Shown piece by piece: positions 1 through 7,089 of a stretch of DNA of 64,000 nucleotides. The position numbers and the translations under genes were made by a program. Source of the stretch: Mesorhizobium sp. (GTDB lineage: Bacteria > Pseudomonadota > Alphaproteobacteria > Rhizobiales > Rhizobiaceae). The notes beneath the pieces are model-generated. The model had not been told where the DNA came from and made no database searches. It saw only the letters and a list, made by a program, of their open reading frames with translations. Numbering within the stretch: position 1 is the stretch's first letter; every line of letters begins with the position of its first letter. The DNA lies in contig SUGL01000001.1 in assembly GCA_004963905.1 (NCBI GenBank), positions 372,001-436,000 of the forward strand, in the 5' to 3' direction.

Positions 1-512
1 TGGCCGCCGACCTCGACGACGATCGACGGCTTGATCTTACCGTTAGCGCCGGATTTGTCGTTGGGCACGACGTTGGCGCTGACGACCGGGAACTTCGCCT
101 TGTCGAGGTAAGGCACCAGCGCGCTCTCGCCGTCGTCGAATTCATGGTTGCCGAGCGTCACAGCGTCGGGCTTGATCTGATTGAGAAATTCCTCCTCCGC
201 GGCGCCCTTGTAGGTGATGTAGAACAGCGATCCCTGGAAGCTGTCGCCTGCATTGAGCAGCAACACGTTCTGACCCTCGAGCTTCTTGCGCTCCTGGGCG
301 ATCGCGGTGACCAGCCGGCCGGCGCCGCCAATGCACTCGCCTTTGGTTTCCTCTTCGGCAGAACAGGTCGACTCGTATTTGTTGTTGCCTTCGATGCGGC
401 TATGCCAGTCGTTGAAATGCAGGATGTTCAGCGTGTAGTCGGCAAAGGATGCTCCGGCCGACATGCCAAGCGTCGAGGCAGACAGAGCTAGAACGGCGGC
501 AATCTTCTTCAT
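1..512 (-). CDS. 5'-nucleotidase / metallophosphatase family protein (C-terminus beyond window)
   Basis: This is the first 170 codons of a secreted 5'-nucleotidase or 2',3'-cyclic-nucleotide phosphodiesterase-type metallophosphatase. The ATG at 512 starts a signal peptide (MKKIAAVLALSAS, cleavage probably after ASFA). The metallophosphatase metal-binding motifs follow: FNDWHSR (D-x-H), GDSFQG, and GNHEFD. Such enzymes hydrolyse nucleotides in the periplasm to release nucleoside and phosphate. The C-terminal substrate-binding domain lies off the left edge. A short Cys-containing insert (STCSAEEETKGEC) may form a disulfide. The family call is firm; the exact substrate cannot be told from this part. 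Confidence 0.85.
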   Translation of the reverse strand, partial: MKKIAAVLALSASTLGMSAGASFADYTLNILHFNDWHSRIEGNNKYESTCSAEEETKGECIGGAGRLVTAIAQERKKLEGQNVLLLNAGDSFQGSLFYITYKGAAEEEFLNQIKPDAVTLGNHEFDDGESALVPYLDKAKFPVVSANVVPNDKSGANGKIKPSIVVEVGG

Positions 513-701
513 CTTCGTCTCCCGGATAAGCTGACCTGAAGTGCTTAATGCCCTCGCTTGACTGGAAAATAACAGTCAGCTTCGCGTCATGTTCACATCG
601 CGTTTTGGCCGATGCAAGCGGAAATCGGGAAGAGCTTTGCCGGCACAAAAAAGAACGGCGGCTCACGCCGCCGATCCTCAAGATCGATGTCTGCCTATGC
701 T

Positions 702-1073
702 TCAGGCGCGGCGCGTCAGCACGAAATTCTGGCCGCTGGCGCTGGTGCAGTTGAGCTGGCTGGTCGAGACCATCAGGCAGTTGAAGCTGACCGGCGTCTG
801 GCGGATCAGCGAGGTGCCGTGGATCTCGACCGAGGTCGGGCCGGTCATGGTGTAGCTGCCCTCGGACAGCTTCTGCCCGGTATCGGTCGCGACGGTGGTG
901 AAGTTGCCGGCGGCGAAGGTCGACAGGCCGGTGCCCTTGGCATCGATCCAGTTGCCCTCGACGCCCTTGGGGGCCGCCGCGATCGGCTCGGAAGGTCCGG
1001 TGGTGGTGCAGGCGGCAGCGGCCAAAAGGCTTGCCGCCGCGCCCGCCGAAAGCAATTTGCGCGCAATGGTCAT
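702..1073 (-). CDS. Omp10-like outer membrane lipoprotein
   Basis: A 123-residue lipoprotein. The N-terminus MTIARKLLSAGAAASLL leads to a lipobox-like AAAC, with the lipidated Cys near residue 22. The rest follows the pattern recalled for Brucella Omp10: a G-NW-D-KGTG segment, TDTGQKLSEGSY, a VEI-G-S-IRQTPVSFNC segment, and the ending SQLNCTSASGQNFVLTRR. The ATG at 1073 is chosen over upstream in-frame codons because AGGAGAGGG stands 8-16 bases before it and the signal peptide starts there. The upstream extension would run into a repeat element. It is probably an outer membrane structural lipoprotein; its biochemical role is unknown. Confidence 0.75.
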   Translation of the reverse strand: MTIARKLLSAGAAASLLAAAACTTTGPSEPIAAAPKGVEGNWIDAKGTGLSTFAAGNFTTVATDTGQKLSEGSYTMTGPTSVEIHGTSLIRQTPVSFNCLMVSTSQLNCTSASGQNFVLTRRA

Positions 1074-1102
1074 TTGAAAAACCCTCTCCTCTCGCACCGG
1101 CC

Positions 1103-1194
1103 CGAAAATCGACCCGATTTTCGGAAAGCGCGATGCGTGCATCCAAAGTGCTAGAGCGTGCTGTGTGCGTCCGACTGGATGCACGTCGCTCTAG
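1103..1194. repeat. intergenic palindromic mosaic element (RIME-like)
   Basis: Two nested hairpins lie between the lipoprotein gene and hss. CGAAAATCG (1103-1111) pairs with CGATTTTCG (1115-1123). CTAGAGCG (1151-1158) pairs with CGCTCTAG (1187-1194), with an inner pair GTGCGTCC/GGATGCAC. Elements of this kind are scattered through Rhizobiales genomes. As transcribed RNA it would fold into strong stems. Confidence 0.6.
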
Positions 1195-1260
1195 GCCGCA
1201 CCTTCTCAATCGCCTGATTTCCGGGCGATTGCAAGGTGGAGACGGCGGTAGGCCTGACCG

Positions 1261-2706
1261 CTATCGCACCAGGATGTTGCGGAACTGCCACGGGTCGTCC
1301 CTGTCCATGTCCTCGGGGAAAAGGCCGGGACGATTATCGAGCGGGGTCCAGTCGGTGTAGTAGCCCCTGACCGGCCCGAGATAGGGCATCTGCACTTCCA
1401 GGCAGCGCCTGAAATCCATCTCGTCGGCCTCGACGATGCCGGCCATCGGATTTTCAAGCGCCCAGACCATGCCGGCCAGCACCGCCGACGTGACCTGCAA
1501 GCCGGTGGCGTTCTGGTACGGCGCCAGCTTGCGCGCCTCGGCCAGCGACAGCTGCGAGCCGTACCAGTAGGCGTTCTTGTCGTGGCCGTAGAGCATCACG
1601 CCGAGCTCGTCGACGCCGTCGACCAGCTCGTTCTCGTCGAGCACATGATGGACAGGCTGCGCCTTGCCGGCGGCGCCGAACATCTCGTGCAGCGACAGGA
1701 CCGCGTCATTGCAGGGATGGTAGGCATAATGGCAGGTCGGGCGGTAGTTCACCTTGCCCTTCTTGCCGCGGACGGTGAAGAAATCGGCGATCGAAATCGC
1801 CTCGTTATGCGTCACCAGGAAACCGTATTGCGGGCCGGGGGTCGGGCACCAGCTGCGCACGCGCGTGTTGGCGCCGGGCTGCTCCAGATAGATCGCCGCC
1901 TGCGAGCCATGCCTGTGCTTCTTGCCGTTCTTCGGCATCCAGGTTTCATGCGTGCCCCAGCCGAGTTCGGCCGGCTGCAGGCCTTCCGAGATGAAGCCCT
2001 CGACCGACCAGGTGTTCCAGAACACGTCCATCGGCTTCGGCTTCTTGGTGCGCTGGGTGTCGCGCTCGGCGATGTGGATGCCCTTGACGCCGGCCTTCTT
2101 CATCAGCTTCGCCCAACCCTCGCGGTCATGCTCCGCCGGCACCACGAACTCGAGCCCGAGATCGGTGGCGAGGTTGACGAGCGCCTGCTTGACGAACCAC
2201 GAGACCATGCCGGGATTGGCGCCGCAGCAGGAGATCGCGGTGGTGCCGCCCGGGGCCTTTTCCTTTTCCTGGCGCACGCTCTCGCGCAGCGCATAGTTGG
2301 TGCGCGAGGCGTTGTCGGCCGTTTCATCGAAATAGAAGCCGAGCCATGGCTCGACGACGGTGTCGACATAGAGCACGCCGAGCTTGCGGCACAGCTTCAT
2401 CAGCTCGAGCGAGGAGGTGTCGACCGACAGGTTGACGCACATGCCCTGGCCGCCGCCATTGGTGAGAAGGGGGGTCAACAGCTTCTTGTAGTTCTTCTTG
2501 GTCACCGCGTCCTGAACGAAGGTGATGCCGCGCTCGTCGAGCAGCTTGCGGTCGGAGTCGCGCGGGTCGATGACCGCCATACGCGACTTGTCGAACTTGA
2601 AATGGCGTTCGATCAGCGGCAGCGTTCCCCGTCCGATCGAGCCAAAGCCGATCATCACGACAGGGCCGGTGATTTCACCGTAAACGGGCCAGTTTTCATT
2701 CGCCAT
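1261..2706 (-). CDS. hss: homospermidine synthase
   Basis: A 481-residue protein, the usual length for bacterial homospermidine synthase. The enzyme makes sym-homospermidine from two putrescines (or putrescine plus spermidine) using bound NAD+. The N-terminal Rossmann motif VVMIGFGSIGRGTLP is near residues 15-30, and family-typical blocks follow, such as GTTAISCCGANPGMVSWF and the EQPGANTRVRSW region. The ATG at 2706 is preceded by AAGGAG at 11 bases. Homospermidine is the characteristic triamine of rhizobia. The enzyme that makes its substrate, ornithine decarboxylase, is encoded 27 kb away at 29246. Confidence 0.95.
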   Translation of the reverse strand: MANENWPVYGEITGPVVMIGFGSIGRGTLPLIERHFKFDKSRMAVIDPRDSDRKLLDERGITFVQDAVTKKNYKKLLTPLLTNGGGQGMCVNLSVDTSSLELMKLCRKLGVLYVDTVVEPWLGFYFDETADNASRTNYALRESVRQEKEKAPGGTTAISCCGANPGMVSWFVKQALVNLATDLGLEFVVPAEHDREGWAKLMKKAGVKGIHIAERDTQRTKKPKPMDVFWNTWSVEGFISEGLQPAELGWGTHETWMPKNGKKHRHGSQAAIYLEQPGANTRVRSWCPTPGPQYGFLVTHNEAISIADFFTVRGKKGKVNYRPTCHYAYHPCNDAVLSLHEMFGAAGKAQPVHHVLDENELVDGVDELGVMLYGHDKNAYWYGSQLSLAEARKLAPYQNATGLQVTSAVLAGMVWALENPMAGIVEADEMDFRRCLEVQMPYLGPVRGYYTDWTPLDNRPGLFPEDMDRDDPWQFRNILVR

Positions 2707-2840
2707 TTTTTCGCACACTCCTTCAAACACGCGCAAAAACCGGGCACTCTTCGCCCCGCGGTCAAGCGCTACAATCACAGATCATTGTCACAAACCAGCG
2801 AAAACCGCCAATCGCCGGCTAAGCTCGCATGGCGACGTGG

Positions 2841-3779
2841 TTAAGCGGCCTTGGCCGTGCCGTTGAGGTAGGCGACCAGGCGGTCGCGGTCGGCGGTGAG
2901 ACCCTTGTAGTCGAGCTGCGCCTGGTCGAGGGTGTCGAGCTGTTCGGCGAAAGAGGCCGCCAGCGTCGCTCTGTCAGGGTGCCGGTCGAGCACCGCCAGC
3001 GGGTCGAGGTGGATGCGGATGGTGAAGAGGATGTCGCGCGAGACCGGTAGCTTGCGCAGCGTCTGCCGCTCGACTCGGATGAAGGCGTGGGCGTTGATGT
3101 CGCCGTCCGGGAAACGGGTGGGCCGGTTGGTGGCGCGGTCGATGCGCTCCCCGTTGGAAAGCGGATGATAGAGCGCCTCGCCCGCCTGGATCGACCAGTT
3201 GAAACGTTCGACCGCCTGGCCTTGCAGGCCGTCGAACATGCGGTTTATCAAATCGGCCGGCCGTGTGCCGGGGCCGAAGCCGGGCACGGGCGCATGGATC
3301 TGCTGCAGCGGCTTGCCGAATTTTTCCCGGAGCGACCAGGACGAGGGAAAGCACAGCGATCCGGCCGCGAGCCGCCAGCCGTCGTCGCCCCGCCGCATCA
3401 GGATCAAATCCTCCTGCACCAGCAGGGACGCCTGGACGAGTGGCGCTTCGCGCAGTCCGGAAGAGAGCTTGCCGATCGTTCCGTCGGGGCCGAACCCCTC
3501 GATGGCGGAGCCTGTGCCGTGGTGAGTCCCCGGGTGTTTTTCTCGGAGATGGGCGACGAGGAGGTCGAGCACCTCGCGCTGTGCGTCGCGCGTATCGTCT
3601 TGCTCGACAAAGACCTTTTCCGGGATCTCCGTGTAAAGCCGCCGCTTTTCGGCGAGATAGGGCAAGAGGAATTCATCGACCTCGATCCAGCGGTCGAGCT
3701 CGAGCGGCTTCAGGCCGATGGTGAAGAGTTTCGAGGATCCGTCATAGGGCGTGTGGGTCGGGAGCGTGTGGGTGGTCAT
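2841..3779 (-). CDS. DUF3445 (heme-dependent oxidative N-demethylase-like) protein
   Basis: A 312-residue soluble protein matching the DUF3445 family, some members of which are heme-dependent oxidative N-demethylases. Supporting blocks are GLKPLELDRWIEVDEF near the start, a central LCFPSSWSLREKFGKPLQQIHAPVPGF region, and RVERQTLRKLP followed by FTIRIHLDPL near the C-terminus. The ATG at 3779 starts MTTHTLPTHTPYDG; its ribosome site is weak. It lies between hss and pabC on the same strand. The substrate is unknown, so demethylase activity is an inference from the family. Confidence 0.75.
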   Translation of the reverse strand: MTTHTLPTHTPYDGSSKLFTIGLKPLELDRWIEVDEFLLPYLAEKRRLYTEIPEKVFVEQDDTRDAQREVLDLLVAHLREKHPGTHHGTGSAIEGFGPDGTIGKLSSGLREAPLVQASLLVQEDLILMRRGDDGWRLAAGSLCFPSSWSLREKFGKPLQQIHAPVPGFGPGTRPADLINRMFDGLQGQAVERFNWSIQAGEALYHPLSNGERIDRATNRPTRFPDGDINAHAFIRVERQTLRKLPVSRDILFTIRIHLDPLAVLDRHPDRATLAASFAEQLDTLDQAQLDYKGLTADRDRLVAYLNGTAKAA

Positions 3780-3837
3780 GCTTGCTTCAACAGAATATGG
3801 CTTCTCTCAAAAAGGAAAAGGACTGGCGGCCCCAGTG

Positions 3838-4500
3838 TCAGGCGAGTCGCGCCGGGATCAGCCCGCGCAGCGAATTGCCGACGAAGATCGCTTTCGCGGA
3901 CTTCAGATCATCAAAGGTGTAGATCGCTTCCGCCGCGCGGCCTTCGTCCAGAAGCTCGCCGCGCAATACTCCAGGAAGCAGGCCGCAGTCGGGCCGAGGC
4001 GTCGCGAGCACGCCGTCACCGAAGTCGGCGAAGAGATTGGTGATCGTGCCTTCGCAGAGCTCGCCGCGCTCGTTGGCGAGCAGCACCTCGTCGGCTTGCG
4101 TGATGAGATATTCGGCACGTGCGTGCGTGTAGACCTGTCGCAGGCTGGTCTTGTGGCGCAGCAGCATGTTGCCGGAATCGAGGCGGACCCGCGCCAGCTG
4201 CAGCCGCCAGACCTTGTCCGAAGCGAGCGGTTCGTAAGGCTGCGCCGATGCCGTCGCCTCGCCATTGCGCTGCAGGGCAAGCCGGGTGCGCAAGGCGATC
4301 CGCTGCCCGCCGACCGCACCCGTCAGCGCCTCGCCGACCCGTTGCGGGTGGCAGGCAAAGCCAAGCTCCGCCGCCGAAGCGTAAAGCCGCGCAAGATGCC
4401 GCTCGAAGCGCAGGAAGCCCGAGCCAGGCTCCCAGCGCATGGTCTCGATCAGTTCGAAGTCGGCACGGTTCCCGTCGCGAAGCGCGCTTTCAGAAGACAC
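3838..4500 (-). CDS. pabC: aminotransferase class IV / 4-amino-4-deoxychorismate lyase-like (PabC)
   Basis: A 220-residue fold-type IV PLP enzyme. It should cleave aminodeoxychorismate to p-aminobenzoate and pyruvate for folate synthesis. Family blocks include FLRFERHLARLYASA, the candidate PLP lysine in the HKTSLRQVYTHA segment, EVLLANERGELCEGTITNLF, and LLPGVLRGELL. Translation starts at GTG 4500, supported by GAGGAG 8 bases upstream, and overlaps the end of pabB by 52 bp. That overlap and the pathway partner make an operon with translational coupling very likely. Confidence 0.85.
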   Translation of the reverse strand: MSSESALRDGNRADFELIETMRWEPGSGFLRFERHLARLYASAAELGFACHPQRVGEALTGAVGGQRIALRTRLALQRNGEATASAQPYEPLASDKVWRLQLARVRLDSGNMLLRHKTSLRQVYTHARAEYLITQADEVLLANERGELCEGTITNLFADFGDGVLATPRPDCGLLPGVLRGELLDEGRAAEAIYTFDDLKSAKAIFVGNSLRGLIPARLA

Positions 4501-5594
4501 TCCCGATACTCCTCATCGGCGGTCGAATCGAAGACGACGCCGCCGCCGACATTGTAGACGGCTTCGCCATCGGCAAAGAGCGAGATGGTGCGGATCGCCA
4601 CCGAGAACCGCATCGTGCCGCCGGGCGCAACCCAGCCGATGGCACCGCAATAGACGTCGCGCGGCACGCCTTCCAGGTCGTGCAATATCTCCATGGCGCG
4701 GATTTTTGGCGCGCCGGTGATCGAGCCGCAGGGAAAGAGGGCGGCGAAGATCTGGCGAATGCCGACATCCGGCAGCAATCTTGCGCGTACCCGGCTCACC
4801 ATCTGGTGGACGGTCGGATAGGTCTCGATGCGGAACAGCTCCGGCACTTCCAGCGTGCCGACCTCGCTGATCAGCGAGATGTCGTTGCGCAGCAGGTCGA
4901 CGATCATCCGGTTCTCGGCCTGGTTCTTCTCGTCGTTGCGCAGGAACGCCTTCAGCCGCTCATCCTCGGCCCTGATCGCGCCGCGCGGCGCCGTGCCCTT
5001 CATCGGGTGCGTCTCGATCATGCCCTCGTCATCGATCTCGAAGAAGAGCTCCGGCGAGCGCGACAACACGATCGGATCGCCGAGCGAGACCAGCGCGCCG
5101 TATTTCACCGGCTGGCGCCCGGTCAGCGCCTCGAAGGCGGCGAGCGGATCGCCGGACCATTGCGCATGGACCGGGAAAGTCAGGTTGCCCTGGTAGCAAT
5201 CACCCTTGCGGATATGGTCGTGAAGGCGAGCGAAGCGGAGGGCATAGTCCTCGGCGGACCATCCCGCCCTGGCGTCGAAAATCGGGCCGTTGGTCGCCAG
5301 CCCGTTGCTTTTCGGCACGGCCTGTTCGAGCGGCGCGTCGAAGACGCCGAGACAGATCAGCGGCGCGCGGCGGCCCTCCGGCAGCAGCGGCACCAGCTTC
5401 GGCTCGAGCAGGTAGCCGGCCTCATAGGAGAAATAGCCGGCCAGCCATTTGCCGGCATCGGAGGCCGCCTGCGCTGCTTCGAGCGCCGGCGCGAATTCGG
5501 CCGCGGTTCGCGCGATGATGATCTCGATCGGCCTGTCGAAGACGAGCTGGCGGCCGGCCTCGTCATTGCGGAAGATTGCGGAAGGCAGGGACAT
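4449..5594 (-). CDS. pabB: aminodeoxychorismate synthase component I
   Basis: A 381-residue chorismate-binding enzyme that, with a glutamine amidotransferase, converts chorismate to 4-amino-4-deoxychorismate. Visible features are the shortened N-terminal domain (about residues 1-120), then KGDCYQGNLTFP, LSRSPELFFEID, the PMKGTAPRG motif, NRMIVDLLRNDIS, and the C-terminal FPCGSITGAPKIRAMEIL block of chorismate enzymes. The ATG at 5594 is preferred (GAGG upstream); further in-frame upstream codons lie inside a palindromic repeat. It is followed directly by pabC. Confidence 0.9.
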   Translation of the reverse strand: MSLPSAIFRNDEAGRQLVFDRPIEIIIARTAAEFAPALEAAQAASDAGKWLAGYFSYEAGYLLEPKLVPLLPEGRRAPLICLGVFDAPLEQAVPKSNGLATNGPIFDARAGWSAEDYALRFARLHDHIRKGDCYQGNLTFPVHAQWSGDPLAAFEALTGRQPVKYGALVSLGDPIVLSRSPELFFEIDDEGMIETHPMKGTAPRGAIRAEDERLKAFLRNDEKNQAENRMIVDLLRNDISLISEVGTLEVPELFRIETYPTVHQMVSRVRARLLPDVGIRQIFAALFPCGSITGAPKIRAMEILHDLEGVPRDVYCGAIGWVAPGGTMRFSVAIRTISLFADGEAVYNVGGGVVFDSTADEEYRECLLKARFATGTVPTSN

Positions 5595-5624
5595 AAGCCT
5601 CGGATACGGTAACTTTTGATTTTG

Positions 5625-5669
5625 ATGCATGTCGCCCAAAACCGCTGCGCACTTTTGGGCGACATGCAT
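5625..5669. repeat. 45-bp palindromic intergenic repeat (copy A)
   Basis: A perfect inverted repeat: ATGCATGTCGCCCAAAA (5625-5641) and TTTTGGGCGACATGCAT (5653-5669), with an 11-base spacer. A diverged copy with the same spacer core (CCGCTGCGC) lies at 62475-62523. It sits just upstream of pabB and is probably one of the dispersed extragenic palindromes of rhizobia. Confidence 0.8.
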
Positions 5670-5782
5670 TCAGTCGACCGCTCTATATGGGGGCTGGGCG
5701 GGATGCAATCGAGGGAACGGCGTCGGGCGGCGCAAAGGCGTTTTCGGTGACTGATTTTGCAAGGATTGGCGGAGACACCAGA

Positions 5783-5963
5783 ACTTCGTCATCCACGGGC
5801 GGAGCGGACGCTGAGACCCGAGGATCCATTCCGTGACCTCGCGCGAAAATAAAGGCGGTGCAGAACGAAGGATTCTCGGCACCGCCGCAGCGCTTGTAGG
5901 TAACGGAATGGATCCTATGGTCTGCGCTGCGTCGCTTCGCTCCTCGCCATAGGATGACGAAGT
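5783..5963. repeat. 181-bp inverted-repeat element (MITE-like)
   Basis: Two related arms of about 56 and 65 bp stand in opposite orientation. The left arm (5783-5838) starts ACTTCGTCATCC and ends GGATCCATTCCGTGACC. The right arm (5899-5963), read on the other strand, starts and ends the same way with small indels between. A nested pair GGCGGTGC (5854-5861) / GCACCGCC (5879-5886) fills the loop. There is no transposase, and the short ORFs across it are not credible genes. It occupies most of the 418-bp gap between pabB and the next gene. Confidence 0.75.
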
Positions 5964-6012
5964 GATGGACGTCTCCGGCCAACCTCCGGCATTTGCGATG
6001 CCGGCGAGATGT

Positions 6013-6732
6013 TCAGCTGTTGCTGGCGGTGCCTGCCGTCGGGAAGCGACGGGCGAATTCGGCCTCGTCACCCGCGGCCAGCAATTTCGCCTGCTCGATC
6101 CATTTCTCGCGCTCGATGCGACCATCGAAATTGAGAGCCTCCTCGACGCGCTTCACGTCGGCCTCGGTCCACGCGGCGATCTGGGCGTAGGTGGTGACGC
6201 CCTGATCCTTGAGCAGCTTTTCGTTGACCGGACCAATGCCGATCAGGCGGCGCAGATTGTCCGCCTTGCCGTTGGGCGCCGTCGGCGCGGCAGCTTTCTT
6301 CGGAGCCGGTGCGGCTTTCCTTGGCGCCGCGCTTGCCTTCGGCGCGGTCGCCGTCTTGGCCGCCGCTGGTTTCTTGGCCGGCACGGTCTTGGTCGAGGCC
6401 GATTTTGCCGCGGACGATTTCGCGGGCGGCGATTTGGCCGCGGCCGGTGTCGACGACATCAGCGCCGTCGGCGCGGGTGCGGCGGCCTTGTCGGCGCCGG
6501 CTTTGGCGGGTGTCCCGCGCAGCTGGCGCTCGAGATCGGCGCGGGCGCGGCCACAGGCGTCGAGCTCGCCGCTCAGGCGGTCCGTGTCGGCGCGAAACCG
6601 GTCGCGCTCGCTCCTTGCGCGATCGAGATCGCCGCGCAGACTGTCGAGCTCGCCGCGCAGGCGGCCCCAGATGAACCAGCCAACCAGGACACCCACAACC
6701 AACGCCAGGAGCATGTAGAAGAAAGTGCTCAT
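6013..6732 (-). CDS. membrane-anchored coiled-coil protein with C-terminal helix-hairpin-helix domain
   Basis: A 239-residue protein in three parts. Residues 1-25 are a single membrane segment (MSTFFYMLLALVVGVLVGWF) with a W-x-R end. Residues 26-70 are a charged heptad-like coiled coil (RGELDSLRGDLDRARSERDRF). Next come an Ala/Lys/Pro-rich linker and, after about residue 155, a helix-hairpin-helix-like domain (NLRRLIGIGPVNEKLLKDQG, then VTTYAQIAAWT), like the predicted 5' DNA nuclease-type domains of COG3743. The ATG at 6732 has GGAGAGGG upstream. The role is unknown; DNA or protein binding at the membrane is plausible. Confidence 0.7.
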   Translation of the reverse strand: MSTFFYMLLALVVGVLVGWFIWGRLRGELDSLRGDLDRARSERDRFRADTDRLSGELDACGRARADLERQLRGTPAKAGADKAAAPAPTALMSSTPAAAKSPPAKSSAAKSASTKTVPAKKPAAAKTATAPKASAAPRKAAPAPKKAAAPTAPNGKADNLRRLIGIGPVNEKLLKDQGVTTYAQIAAWTEADVKRVEEALNFDGRIEREKWIEQAKLLAAGDEAEFARRFPTAGTASNS

Positions 6733-7089
6733 TTCCCTCTCCAGTCCGATCTGTCGGCCGTGGCCCGAAACGGCGAGCTTGCCGCGACGATCGTCAATCG
6801 TTCCGCGTTCGGCGGAACAGCCGCTTCAATAGAGCTGTCGGCGCTTGGCTCTCCTCCGCCCACGGCCGACGGCCATCATCGCATTCGCCGAAGCGCCGCG
6901 AGGGGCCGTCTCTGGCCTTGGCGATGCGTCCGGCTGAGCTTGAGGCGGGACGCTATCATATGGCTCGCTGAAAACTAATTGAAAAATGCGGCGGAGTTAT
7001 TGAAGAACAGCCATTTAGAAAAGAATAAGCTGCTCCTAATATTAATTTTAGCTAAAATATTATGGATTATGCCGCCGGGCGAACGCCCG
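6733..7089. other. 357-bp intergenic region with an AT-rich patch
   Basis: No credible gene was found here. The part from about 6970 to 7070 is strikingly AT-rich (runs such as CTAATATTAATTTTAGCTAA) against a GC-rich background. A small hairpin, CGGGCG/CGCCCG, lies next to the pepF stop codon but has no following T-run. Confidence 0.6.

Noticed and set aside
5670..6125. Short open frames between pabB and the HHH protein gene
   Set aside because: They translate the arms of the inverted repeat and have no ribosome site.
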